Positions 12,306 through 23,004 of a stretch of DNA of 64,000 nucleotides are shown piece by piece; within the stretch, counting starts at the first letter, position 1, and every line of letters starts with the position of its first letter. The position numbers and the translations under genes were made by a program. This DNA comes from Chondrus crispus (lineage: Eukaryota; Rhodophyta; Florideophyceae; Gigartinales; Gigartinaceae), in assembly GCF_000350225.1 (NCBI RefSeq), contig NW_005178996.1, positions 122,712-186,711 of the forward strand, read 5' to 3'. The notes beneath the pieces are model-generated. The model did no database searches. It was not told the DNA's origin and saw only the letters and a list, made by a program, of their open reading frames with translations.

Positions 12306-12725
12306 GTGCAGTCCCTTGTTGGTGACATTCGTCATACTTAGGCGTCTTACAACTCCCTGTAGATGGCCGGACATGGAGCTTCTTTTTGGATGACATGATG
12401 CGCAGGTCAGCGAAATATTTTGGGAGGGTATGGAGCAGATGTTGGAGACTCGGGTTGGACTGATAACGGGACCAATTAATTCCTCTTCTATTTGCAGTCG
12501 GGCACCGGTATACACGGATACTATAAATGAAAAGTGCCACGCACTGCCAAATTGTGTTGGTTTTATCGATGGTACTGTAAACGCAATAGCTTGGCCGTGT
12601 GGTTACGACTTTCAAAGAGTGGATTGTAATGGACACAAACGTAAGCATTCCCTTAAACATCAAGCAGTAACTGCTCCGGGTGTGGTACTTCTTCATGCCG
12701 CGGGTCTAATGGAGGGCCGCTGTCT
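12306..12725 (+). pseudogene. HARBI1-like DDE nuclease fragment
   Basis: One frame reads LRRLTTPCRWPDMELLFG, an in-frame TGA (12391-12393), then HDAQVSEIFWEGMEQ. It continues to FIDGTVNAIAWP, NGHKRKHSLK and AGLMEGR. These are hallmark stretches of Harbinger-derived nucleases of the DDE_4 group: the first catalytic Asp lies in DGT, followed by the YNGHKR..LK and GPxEGRxHD motifs. The sequence fades after about 12725, so the later catalytic residues are missing. The left end joins copia F directly. This is a different, more HARBI1-like family than the transposase at 35970. No function is expected. Confidence 0.7.
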
Positions 12726-13644
12726 TGCGACGTTTCCCTGGCTTCTATTGCCTTTTCGTTCTCCTTTCCTCAGCCGTTGCGACTACGCCGGCTAACACTA
12801 GCCTCTCGCTTCGGCTTATTACTGTCGCACGACCGACTTATCTCTCCCTGAATTGTGACGATTGTCAGATCGTGGGCTACGACAAGCCTCTAGCTTTTGC
12901 GGCACTACTGACACCTGTCCCTCTCGTTCCATCCAGGAGTTACCGCTACTGGGCGCTCCGCCCGTTTCGGACACTAGTCTCTAGGCTCGTGTTTCCCCTT
13001 TTCGTGTGATCGTACACAACCCCTTAGAGTGCTGGTGCCATCCCCGGTTCACACCTTGACCAGTGCGTCGTGCTTTGCAGTCGGCCGACGTACTTCCCCT
13101 TCCTATCACCGTCCCAATCTACCGCGGGACACCACTCATGTGTCATCACTTCTTTCTCAAGCTAGCTCATAGCTGGCGACCGCTACTATACTACAGAAAT
13201 GTCTCGAATACTCAATGCCTTCGTGGTTGTTCTTCCCTTGCCTTCTCCGCTCTTTCAAAGTGTGAGAGCTTTTGTCCGATTTTGGCATCGTTTAGTTCGA
13301 ACAAAAAACCGATCGGTTTTCGATATTTTTCTTATGCTTCATTGTCTGCCGACGCATTGAGAGGGGCATGATGGCCTCACTGTGAGTTAGACGGAGTGTT
13401 GCGAGGTAGAAGACTCTTCTGATTGCACACAATGCGAACAAAATGAGCAATGAGACAGAGAGAACGAGTATTTGCGGTCGGCCATTTTCGCAGTAAACTA
13501 CTGATGGGCGGCCAAAATTAAAAATCTGGCCTGTGGAAAGCGTTTGGGGAAGGTACAGTTGTGATGATTATCGGGCGCATAAAACACCGCAGCAATTATA
13601 GATGATCTAAGGGACATGCGGATAACGACCATTTCGGGGCACAC
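12726..13644. other. intergenic, no supported gene
   Basis: Pyrimidine-rich DNA with short ORFs and no recognisable domain. It is the left flank of gypsy A, whose 4-bp target copy ACAC is at 13641-13644. I see no repeat shared with other parts of the window. Confidence 0.4.
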
Positions 13645-13956
13645 TGTGGCCACTCTTGCACGATGCAAAGTCCTTGGAGACCAATGCTGTGGCACTGATG
13701 TCTCTCTTCACTTGATGAGGTAAACTACAGTACTTATATATACTATCTCCAGTTGCCCTTCGGGCCGGTTGGGACCTGCTACTCAGGTTTCTTCGACCGT
13801 AGGTTCCCTGTCTTCGCCGAATCCGCATGCATCAATATTTCTTGTCACATGCACAAAGCCCATTACAAATACTAACCTCACCTATCACTTTTGGGCGGCA
13901 GCCCAAAAAAGGTAACACAACTTACTCGTTGCCTCTTGTCTGAGTCAGCTACCACA
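13645..13956 (-). repeat. 3' LTR of gypsy A
   Basis: 312 bp, plus-strand TGTGGCCACTC...CTACCACA. It aligns along its length with 30760-31066; shared blocks include TCTTCGCC near the middle and GCATGCATCAATATTTC. It lies downstream of the integrase tail on the minus strand, so it is the 3' LTR. Confidence 0.85.
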
Positions 13957-14012
13957 GTCCCCCATGGTTCCGTGAACCCGTTAGCTCACAGAATCATTAG
14001 AGGGTGCTGAGG

Positions 14013-14687
14013 AGCTTCTTTGCCTTAGATTCCAACTCAACCTTGTTGCAATTTTGCAGGAAATCATCAAGCGCTTCTGGTACATCTTTGTGCAGTTCTT
14101 TCGATGACTGCCAAGTGAAGTCTCATTTGCCTGGTAGTCCATCCCATTGAGTTAAAACCATTATTTCGTCATCTCCATCGTCGATATCCATCAATTTCTC
14201 AATGATTTCATACTCTGCTTCAGAGTGCTCGGCGTGCCGCAACAGCGCCGGGGACACTTCAGTCCCCTCAAGATATGCCCGGTAGGGCAGTAGGCTGGCT
14301 GCATACACAGTTTCGTGCTTTCCATCAACCAAGCTTTCCACCTCGTAAATCAACTCAGAAACCACCCTCGTCACCCTCCTAGGATCCAACCATCTAAATG
14401 ACAGCTTGTGTCCTTTTTTCTGAGGCCTGCGAACGAAAACAAAATCACCCTTAACGAAATTAACGCTGACGACATTTGTAAAATGATTGCGAATCTCTGT
14501 TTTCTTTCTCCGATTCTAAGAATCGGCGAAAGAAATTTGAGAAGTGTGGAACGGGCAGGCAAGACTGGCTTGCCCGTTCCACAACATATTTGTGTACTGT
14601 ATCCAGTATCTTTCGAAGCGTGTCTATTTTAATTAACTGCCTTGCTCGAACTCGATCCAGCATCACTGATTCTTCACTCTCCGCTTG
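14013..14687 (-). pseudogene. gypsy A integrase C-terminus with chromo-like tail
   Basis: Minus-strand continuation of the integrase left at 26055-26834 on the far side of element B. From 14687 it reads ESVMLDRVRARQ and KYVVER. A local rearrangement follows, then NFVKGDFVFVRRPQKKGHKL and LDPRRVTRVVSE. The tail (IIEKLMDIDDGDDEIMVLTQ, WDGLP, then DFTWQSSKEL and PEALDDFL) resembles a chromodomain-type module. An in-frame TGA at 14123-14125 cuts the tail. The frame then runs to a TAA at about 14013. It is inactive both because of the insertion and because of its own lesions. Confidence 0.75.
14508..14584. repeat. two adjacent short palindromes inserted in gypsy A coding DNA
   Basis: One hairpin is centred near 14521 (TCTTTCTCCGATTCT / AGAATCGGCGAAAGA). 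Another is centred near 14565 (TGTGGAACGGGCA... / ...GCCCGTTCCACA). Relative to the expected integrase reading, about 60 extra bases lie here. They look like inverted copies of the bases on either side, as a template-switch event would leave. Confidence 0.55.
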
Positions 14688-14692
14688 CCGAG

Positions 14693-15456
14693 TGTAATAA
14701 TATGGATCCTTCCGGTTCGGTTTTTACCCCGTCACGGAGGGGGTGTCCACGGCAGCGGTAAAACTACAACACCACCAACCTCTCTTTGAGGGCGGCGGTT
14801 ATGACTCCGGTAAACGGGCGAGTGGAATTGCGACCCTGGAGGGGATAGGGCTCCATGGGCATACGATTCCACCAAGCGGTGGAACGACCAAACTGGGGAG
14901 CGTGTGCCTCCGGCCCTCAAGAATAACCCGCACGGGACGATCTGCCTCTTTCTCCTAAGTTCTCGCCCCGGGGGTCGCTACCCCCTTTTACTCTGGGAGC
15001 GTACTGCCCCCGCCCCTAAGTACGTCGACCTCCGGCGGCCGGGCAGTACAGTAGTGATCTACTTCTACTTTGGATCACTACAGTGGAGTACCTCTACTGT
15101 ACTCCACCGGGGAGTGACCTGTACAGCGGCACACGTGGCGGTACTCCTGCCACCTGTACTCGCACGCAGAGCGCGCACCACGTGTTCTAGCTGGGACTCC
15201 CCCGGCTGACACTCCCATTACACTAATTTCTACGCCCCTACAGTAGGACGTACTAGTTTACTGTACCCGATCGGGACATTATACGTGCGGCGGTACACGT
15301 GGCCATTCCGCCGCCACCTGTCACCCGTGGCGGTACGTGCACCCCGTGTACAAGCTGAATTATCCCCTGCCTTTCCAGTATCGTCTCATCACCCCTACAG
15401 GATCTCCCTTCGGGTCGTTACGTTTACCGACACCGGTTGGTACCCGTTCTCCCACA
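14693..15456 (-). repeat. 3' LTR of gypsy B
   Basis: 764 bp, nearly identical to 25292-26054. It holds several TACAGTAG / CTACTGTAC-type palindromic words around 15045-15105. The outer base pair is TG and the inner end is CA on the plus strand. Confidence 0.92.
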
Positions 15457-15458
15457 CA

Positions 15459-15470
15459 CCCCTCTTCTTT
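15459..15470 (-). other. polypurine tract of gypsy B
   Basis: On the minus strand AAAGAAGAGGGG stands two bases from the 3' LTR. This is the expected place and composition for the plus-strand primer of reverse transcription, and it fixes the element's orientation. Confidence 0.75.
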
Positions 15471-16279
15471 GAGTGCGCCACGTCCTCGGGGCGGCCATTA
15501 CGTTCGTGCCCCGCGCCCGTTAGCCTCCTTCAAGCGGCCGTTGTACGGACGTTACCGACGCCACGGGGCCATTGCGAAACTGGCCCAAGCCGGCCCGCTG
15601 TGAACTCCCTTGGGGTCGTGATTAGGCGTCGGTTCGCCTCCGCGACGCCTCTGCACGGCGGCCTTCGACTTCGCGGTACTCCTCCGAACTTGGACACACG
15701 GTCTATTCCCGTCAAGCCTTCCGTGCCCTTTCGGGAGTCCTCGCTGCTTCTGTCCTTTGAGGAAGGCCGGCACATTCCCGTCTGACAGAGGGGAGCAGGT
15801 GACCTCTCTCGCGTCCGCCCGTCCTGTGGTCGTGTCGCTTCCCCGCCCCTTGCGTAATTCTCGGCCATCGGACGATTCCTTCCTTCGCAATGATTAGGAG
15901 GCAGGCCCGCCGCCGAAGGGGCGTGGGCTACGGAGCAACGCCTTTCAGGCCGACAAGTGCGCACAGTACCTCCACGGACGTAATTCAGGGCGAAACCCAC
16001 TGGGGCGCCCCTCCACCGCCGGGACGAATTCCGCGAACGGTGGCTATAAATACGGACGCGACGGCCTCCCTACCGCCTACAAGTCCGACGCTCGACCCCA
16101 CATCCTTCATCTCGAAACCCTCTCGAGCACCTCCGACGCCTCCAGCTATGTCTCCTCTCGCGCCCGGGTCGGCGTCCCGCTGGATCAACCCGGCAAAGGA
16201 GTGCGACCATCGTCAGCGCCGCACCCCCGCCGAGGCTTCCCAACGTCCTTCCGTGGTGCCGTACCCGGTCTAACAGTAC

Positions 16280-18063
16280 GTGGGCTGGTCCCATTGGTAC
16301 TTTGACGCTCTCCGTTTTCAAGAAGTCTGTCAAGACGGAATCAGCCTCTCGATCGGGTATCGCCGAAGCAGGGACGAAGCATGGACCGCTCGCTGGCGCC
16401 ACCTACCCCTGACACCGAACGACCGGACGCGCACGCATGGACGGGCCGATCTATCCCATGTTCGTTCTTGGCCCGAAAGGGAGTATCAAATCCGTCTGCA
16501 GACCATCCTCTCCGGTCTTTAACATCTTCCGTGACGTGAGGACGTCGCCCCTGGCGGGAGTTTTCTCCCTGCGGGTCACAGCGTGCTTGGGCTCCTTGCC
16601 TTCGAGCCCCCGTATGATCGGTTATATTGGCTTCGCGATCGGCGCTGGTGGGGCGACAACTGTTCCGACGAGTCCCGTGTTCGGAATACGCAGTGGTTCT
16701 TCTATGGGTGACATAATTTGGAATTCTTCGACATGCCTTCCCGACTCCGGCAGAACTACTACATCCGCGTGCCACCGCAACCCTTCTATCGGGACGTCCC
16801 TCGGTCGCTCTGCGTGCTCACGCCAGCCGTTTTGGCGTATCACGGTAGTTTGGATCTTCAGAAGAGTCGCCTCCGTGCATGGCTTTGGCAGATCGTCGCC
16901 GTGGAGTGGGCCGTATCGTCCGTCATGGCCTTCCTTCACGCCGCCCGCTACGAGATTCAGATGAACGCCAAGAACCGTGACTAGCGTCTCTTCCAGGACC
17001 GCGGTATCGCTTCCCCTGTAGGTCGGCTGATGCCTCTGCCTACCGGGCTTATTTCGTACGTCCGCGAGCTCGGCGTACAGAATATCGTCCGAGGAACGGA
17101 ATTCGACCCTCAGGAGACGGAGACGCTTTTGCGATACGCCGCCGAAACCGATTGGACGAAGACCCCGGGGTTCCTTTGGTACGACTATGAGACCGACCGG
17201 TTCGCGCCTATGCCGCGTCACTCTGGTGGGCATGACGACGGCAAAGCATATCCCACTCGGGTCGTCCTTCCCGAGCCTCGTCGCTCCCCCTGGCCGGTAT
17301 TGGAAGTCGCTGATTATTACCCCCGTGGGAAAGGATTCGTTCCGGAGTGCTTTCATCCTCCTGAGGTCGCCGCGGATGCCGTTCCGTTTTTTCCTCCGAA
17401 TAGTCGCGGGGCTGTCTCGGCCGTGGCGTCCCTATACGGGGGCCAGTCCGTCGCTGCGCCTCTCGAAGGAAGGGGACCGTCTATTCTGGCGACGACGATG
17501 TTCCCTCTCCGGTACCGGTGGCTCCTCTGAGGTCCGTGCTGCCTCCAGACGACGGGGGTGGAGCGACCCAATCGGCCGCTGCGGTTGTGGAGGACATCGT
17601 TGAAGTTCCTGCCTCCAGCCAGCCTGCCGGGGCGACGGCTAGCTTCGTCGCCGCAAGGCCCGAACTCGTCCTGGAGACGTTCGACCAAGTGGACGTACCG
17701 CCCATTGTGGATGAAGACCTCAGGGCAGCTTGGCAGAAGTATCTTGAGAATGCCCAGACCTATGGGGCTGAACCGGCTGCTACAGTTCCGGCCGTCCTTC
17801 GTCAAGCGGCGACCCTCATACGGGACTCTCATACCCTTGAGCGTACCCGTTCGGCTCTGAATGAGGTTCAGTCTGCCCTTAGCGGGATTCTGCAGGCCCG
17901 CGTTCGGGACGTGACCGACGGCGCTATTTCGGACGTCCTCGTCCGGTTCGGGCTCGAGCCTGACCGTTCTGCCGGTAGCGGGGCCGACGGGGCCTCAGCC
18001 TCCAATTCTGCTGGCGCCCCTTCTCGTAAGTGTCCTCGTCCGGGTACTCCTACCTCCAAATAA
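16280..18063 (+). other. antisense accessory ORF region of gypsy B (broken)
   Basis: These ORFs lie between pol and the 3' LTR but run opposite to gag-pol. In one frame, 16280-16522, 16718-16984 and 17030-17530 are open and separated by isolated stops (for example TAG at 16982-16984). The text reads as real protein: FFDMPSRLRQNYYIRVPPQP, then LRAWLWQIVAVEWAVSS, then LLRYAAETDWTKTPGFLWYD. A second frame, 17518-18063, gives 181 aa with a helical, possibly coiled-coil stretch (VLRQAATLIRDSHTLERTRS) and a Ser/Gly-rich end. I do not recognise the family. Several plant gypsy lineages are known to carry antisense ORFs at this position; function there is unclear. Stops and the frame change mean this copy is probably defunct. 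Confidence 0.55.
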
Positions 18064-18884
18064 ACTGCCTTCGCATTTCTTTCGTCCTCCTCGCGGTTGT
18101 CTTCCTTCGTACGCTCTCCCGTACAGGGATTCTTCCAGCGGCAATCGTCGTCGCTGCGTTCATGATGGGTCGTTCGTGCGTTACTAATATCCATGTGGGG
18201 TCGGGACTTCGCCTTCGTTAGGCTAGTGACTGCCCGATCGGGGTTTTCCTTTGCAATAAAAATCGGACTTTTTGCCATTAAAACGTGCCTGGTTTTCTCG
18301 TCTTCGAGGCTTGTCCTTGTAAATTAACGAGCTCCCATTGGACATTCCCTCAAATCCTCGTGCCCCAAACCGCCTCCTTGAACCGCCACCAATTTCTTTT
18401 TGGGCGTTCCCATTGGGCATTACCATTTTTGGTCGATTTTTCACGTAACGTGATCCACTCTCGTCCACCAGCTTGCCTCTGACGCGACCTTCGGAGGCGG
18501 AATTTGGAGCTTGTCGCCCTCCTCGGGATGACCGCTGCGTCAGCTTGCTCGCATCCTTTCCCCTTCTGCTGCTCTAGTCTTCGGCGCCGTCCCGACCGGG
18601 TCTCAATTAGTTTTCCCAGAGGGGTCTGCTCTTGTCATGGGGACCTTTCCAACGTGGTCTCGATTGGGTTTTCCCTGAGGGCTCCGGCCGTAGGGACATG
18701 CAATCCCGGACGGGTCTTTCTCGGCCCTAATTGTTCGTCTTGTCCGTCTTTCGCCGTTCTCCCGACAGGGTTTACAGGTATATCCCAAGCAGGTTGGCTG
18801 GACTATTTGGGCTCTTGCACAGTTCCGAATCTCACTTTAAAAAATTCGGAACCCTTACCCCTCTTCTTGGACCGACCGTCTCGG
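18064..18884. other. spacer between gypsy B integrase and antisense ORF
   Basis: No supported coding on either strand. It includes repeated TTTTTC/CCATTG phrases around 18235-18430. It may hold promoter or terminator signals for the convergent reading frames; nothing specific can be assigned. Confidence 0.4.
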
Positions 18885-20732
18885 TCAGTGTCTAGCTCGG
18901 TATCGGCAGATGAAGTTCTCTGGGAGGTTATCCGCTCGCTCCCAGGTGTCCTCTTTGGGGCTATAGCCGAGCCATCGGACGCGATAAAGTGGGGAGCCGT
19001 CGTCCGACTCGCCATGGGCGACGATGAGGTCTATGGCGTGCTCTGTATCCGCTTCGGCCTCAGCTGGGTCCTGATGGACGGGGACCTCGCTGTCCGGGTC
19101 GATGGAGACCGCCGGGGTGGTCTGTGATACGGAGGCCCTTTCGGGTGGTGTGGTTCCGCTTGCCGGGGGTATCGCCATGGGCGTCGACCTTACGGACGAG
19201 GGAGCCTTCGGGACGGAGGGTTGCGGCACCTTTGTCACACGGTTTATGGATACTGCATCCAAGAGACCGTTGCGCTCAATCGTGACGGTGTCTCCGCCCA
19301 CTGGCGCCTTTATGACCCCATAGGGACCTGTCGTTTTAGGAAGGAGTTTCCGGTGGCCGTCCTCATTCTCGAGCGGCGTCGCGGAAAAATCTGGGGGTCT
19401 GTCGAGAAAGACCTCCTGTCCGACCTCGAAGGAGGGTAACGTCCTTACGGCCTTGTCGAAATTTCTCTTGTACTGTGCTTGGGAGTGTGTCAACTTGATA
19501 CCCGCGCGGGAGAAAATCTTCCGCACCCGCTGTAGGGTGATTCGCTTCATTTGTGCCGATGTCGGTTCACTCCCACTTGGGGACGGTATGGCGCTAGAGG
19601 GAGCTTGGACCGATATCCCTGGTGGCTGCCGCGTCAAGATGAGGTCAAAGGGGGTCGTACCCGTCGACTTGTGGACCTGCATATTGTACGCGTACATCAG
19701 GGGTTGTACGTAATCGTCCCAGTTCCGTTGGTGTTCGGAGACGTAATGCCGCAATCGGGTCGCCAACGTCCGGTTGAACCTCTCGGCCTGACCGTTAGTT
19801 TGCGGATGAAAGGCCGTCGTGAGTACACGCCGAATTCTGAGAAGGCCGCATACAGCTTCGAAGAACTTAGCTGTGAACTGGGGTCCGTTGTCGGTCAGCA
19901 GTGTATCCGGCATGCCATACGGGTATACCCACGCGTCAAGGAATGTTTGGGCAACCTGCTGGGCTTGAGTCGTCCGAAGGTGTATAGCGCGGCACAGCTT
20001 GGTAAAGCGGTCCGTGATGACCAATATGTGGCGGTTCTCGTGTGGGGTTTTTGGCAAGGGTCCATACAGGTCCATGGCGACGAATTCTAGCGGCCCGGCG
20101 GCGGGGAACAACGTTAGGTTCTTTTGCTGGCGGTATTGCGTTCCCCTCACGCGGGCGCACGACCGGCAGTCGGCGACCGTCTTTTGGACGTCCGAAGCCA
20201 TATGAGGCCAGTAGTACAGACGCTTCATTGTCTCGTACATGTTGCTCGTGCCGGGGTGTCCCTGTAATCTCGGGTAATGACTCAAGAAGGAGATTCTCGC
20301 CCTCAGGGACGCCGGGACCACGATCTGTATACTCCCGTCCAAGGGTGCGCGCCGGCACAGGAGGACGTGTTGATTGACCTTGAACTGCGTTCCCGATTTC
20401 CCGACCTCTTCCATCATGGTCTTACAATACGAGTCTGTCTTCTGCTCCCGAATTAGGTCGTCTTGCATCACGGGCAATATCTCGGCATCATCATGCGCGA
20501 GAGTCATCACGTCCGGGTTGCCGGGATAACGAGGTGTCACGCCCTCGGAGGACAGTGGATCTCCTTGTACGTCTTCTTCTGCCACATAGCAAGGTATTTC
20601 ATCCGTCAGGGTCGAAGTATCCAATCCGGCCGTCTCAAGCCCTGAGAGGGCGTCGGCTGCCTGGTGTTCAATCCAGGCACGGTGTTCGACTATGAAGTCG
20701 TATTCCGATAACCGGAGGCGCCAGCGGGCTAG
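18885..20732 (-). CDS. gypsy B RNase H end, integrase and chromodomain
   Basis: The frame follows an in-frame TGA at 20733-20735 and opens with LARWRLRLSEYDF, the end of RNase H; the first ATG is at 20624. The integrase zinc region follows (HYPRLQGHPGTSN, YYWPHM, CRSCARVRG). The core has Asp in FVAMDLYGP, Asp in LLTDNGPQF and Glu in FHPQTNGQAERFNRT. A typical gypsy C-terminal region follows (TTGPYGVIKAPV). The last 60 residues are a chromodomain (YRVRWLGYSPKEDTWERADN), which in chromoviruses binds modified histones and steers integration. The integrase half itself looks intact. It can be made only by reading through the TGA or from a separate message. Confidence 0.85.
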   Translation of the reverse strand, partial: LARWRLRLSEYDFIVEHRAWIEHQAADALSGLETAGLDTSTLTDEIPCYVAEEDVQGDPLSSEGVTPRYPGNPDVMTLAHDDAEILPVMQDDLIREQKTDSYCKTMMEEVGKSGTQFKVNQHVLLCRRAPLDGSIQIVVPASLRARISFLSHYPRLQGHPGTSNMYETMKRLYYWPHMASDVQKTVADCRSCARVRGTQYRQQKNLTLFPAAGPLEFVAMDLYGPLPKTPHENRHILVITDRFTKLCRAIHLRTTQAQQVAQTFLDAWVYPYGMPDTLLTDNGPQFTAKFFEAVCGLLRIRRVLTTAFHPQTNGQAERFNRTLATRLRHYVSEHQRNWDDYVQPLMYAYNMQVHKSTGTTPFDLILTRQPPGISVQAPSSAIPSPSGSEPTSAQMKRITLQRVRKIFSRAGIKLTHSQAQYKRNFDKAVRTLPSFEVGQEVFLDRPPDFSATPLENEDGHRKLLPKTTGPYGVIKAPVGGDTVTIERNGLLDAVSINRVTKVPQPSVPKAPSSVRSTPMAIPPASGTTPPERASVSQTTPAVSIDPDSEVPVHQDPAEAEADTEHAIDLIVAHGESDDGSPLYRVRWLGYSPKEDTWERADNLPENFICRYRARH

Positions 20733-21554
20733 TCATCCCTTGGCATCGGCTAGGTTCAGGACCCACCTCAGGGAATCGTGGTCCGTTCGAACGGTAAATC
20801 TTTGTCCCTCCAGGTACGGCCGCAGGAGGAGGATAGCCCGAACAATGGCCAAACATTCCTTTTCCGTCGTAGTGTCGTCGCGCTCCTGCTTCGTCAGGGC
20901 TCGACTCCAATACCCAATTGGGACGTAAACGGGACCCTCTTGGTCCTGCAGGAGAGTGCATCCCACCTGATGGTCACATGCGTCTGTGTCCAATTTGTAG
21001 CCCCCTTTCTGCTTGGGCAGTGCCAGGATTGGAGGTGACGTGAGACGACGTTTCAGCTCCTCGAACGCCTCGTGCTCTTCGTCCGTGAGGTCGCCGAATT
21101 TTGCGGCCTGTCCTTTCTCGAGCTCGCGATTCAAGGGGGTTGCAATGCGTGCAAAGTTTGGCACAAAGCGCCGGAATACGTTACAGAGACCGATGAAGGA
21201 ACGGATTCCCGTCTGGGTTGTCGGGGCCTTGGCCTGCCGGATTGCTTCGCACGTTCGTGAGCTCACCTCCAACTTTCCAGGTCGAATAACGTGACCCAGA
21301 TGGTCCACCGAGGTTTGAAAGAAATGGCACTTGAGGAGTTTGAGGGACACTCCCGCATCTTTTAACATCCCCAAGATCGTCCTCATGTGGGTGAAGTGCT
21401 CCTGTAAGGTCTTGGAGTATACGATAACGTCGTCGAGATACACCAACGCGTATTGCCATCTAACCCGTGACAGGATAATGTCCACCGCCTTTTGGAAAGT
21501 CGCTGGGGCGTTCTTGAGACCAAACGGCATCCGGATGAATCGGTACAACCCCAT
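20733..21554 (-). pseudogene. gypsy B reverse transcriptase C-half and RNase H
   Basis: Starts FIRMPFGLKNAPATFQK and includes the polymerase box YLDDVIVYSK and the RNase H start (KLDTDACDHQVGCTLLQDQE, RTDHDSLRWVLNLADAKG). It ends with TGA at 20733-20735, where relatives continue with a charged residue before LARWR. Its frame differs from the upstream protease-RT frame. The join at about 21560 contains a near-tandem repeat of TCCCATA that explains the shift. Confidence 0.85.
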
Positions 21555-22990
21555 ATGGGACTATGGGACGTGAACGTCGTCTTATCCTTGTCAGCTTCAT
21601 CCACCTCGACTTGCCAGTACCTGCTGTTGCAGTCGAGGGTGGAGAAGATGGTGGCGTCCCCAAGGGAGTCAATGCATTCGTCCATCCGCGGAATGGGGTA
21701 GGAGTACCGACGGGTCAACGCGTTGAGGCGCCGGTAGTCCACACAAAAGCGTAGGGTGCCGTCTTTCTTTGGCACCAGGACTACGGGGCTAGCCCATTCT
21801 GAGCTGGATGGCTCAATAACCCCCTCTTTTAACATCCGCTCAATCTCAGTCTTCTCGACGGCTCTGGCTCGATGCCCCGCCTGATAAGGGGGCTGATAAA
21901 CAGGCCGGGCGCCGTCCTCGAGGTCTATCCGATGATTGGCGCTCGCTATGGTCCTCAATCGCCCGGACCACATGTCTTCGAACTCCCGTAACAGGTCCAC
22001 AATTCGGGTCTTATGGGTCTGGTATTCGGCGCCTATCTCTAGCTGCTCCGTCCAGTGATCCGGTCGACTACTTCGCTCCTCACCAACTTTTCCTTCTTCC
22101 CGTCCCGGCGAGGGTGGACCACCAAAGGGGTCGAGGCCCAGCTCTTGAGCCTGTTGGGACGTTATCGTCAGCACCGCTTGGGGAGCCGGTAATGCGAGCC
22201 CTATGACAGCTCCCTTCGGAATCCGTACAGGCCGATCACGGAAATTGCTCATGCGGACCCAAAACGGGAGCCCTGTGGGCTCCATTACCCCGTTCGCCAT
22301 CAGGCTGAGGTTCTTCTTAACCGTTTTCGGGTGACACTGGAGGAACACCAGGCCTCTTGCCTCGGTGTTTACCAATACCGGCGCTTGTGACATCGGTGGC
22401 AGCACAATCTGCTTAGCCACCCGCACCTTGTTGGATCTCGTCCGTGTCGGCAGGTTCCTCATAGTTTTCCGATTCCCTTCGGGCCCCGGGGCGCTCCCCA
22501 GCAGGGTCACACTTCTTCCATTGCGGAAGACAACTCGCCTCTCTTTTGGCAAGATGCCCCTCACATGGCGATCAATAAACTCCGTCCCCAAAATGGCGCT
22601 CACTGCTAGGTTGCTTCCCCCTAAAAAATGCGTCCTCGTGGTCATATCTCCAATTCGGACGTGTAGCACCACCACTCCGCTAAGAACCATTGCATTCTTT
22701 GAAGCGTCCGTTACCCGTGGGGTCGGTTTTCTCGCCGCGTTCTCTCTCCAATTCGGGGGAAGGACGCGCTCGTGGATAATGTTAGGGCTGGCTCCAGTGT
22801 CTAGAACACCCCTGATAGGAAGCATAACCGTCGGTCGGCATCCGACTGACAGGTCTAATTTATAGTTCTCCTTTCTCAGGACGCAAACCTGGTCTCTTGC
22901 TACATTATTCCCACGAGGCTTTCCCTTCTGCCGGTGGCGGTGTGTCCTTCGGATCGAGGGTGCTCCCCTCCGGACGAGGCTCGGTTTAAG
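21383..22990 (-). pseudogene. gypsy B protease and reverse transcriptase N-half
   Basis: The first ATG in this frame is at 22825, but coding-like text (NVARDQVCVLRKENYKLDLS) runs upstream to about 22990, so pol probably continues from gag in another frame. The aspartic protease site is VLDTGASPNII. A linker of about 230 residues leads to the RT motifs YQAGHRARAVEKTEIERML, PVVLVPKKDGTLRFCVDYRR and FSTLDCNSRYWQVEVDEADK. At about 21560 the frame goes wrong and ends in unrelated residues. The ORF that resumes RT begins at 21554 in another frame. One small insertion therefore inactivates pol. Confidence 0.85.
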
Positions 22991-23004
22991 GGAGACAGAA
23001 GCCT

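Noticed and set aside
15890-16273. 127-aa plus-strand ORF in gypsy B as the start of the antisense gene
   Set aside because: Same frame as the later antisense ORFs but Pro/Thr/Arg-rich low-complexity text ending in TAA; not strong enough to join to them.
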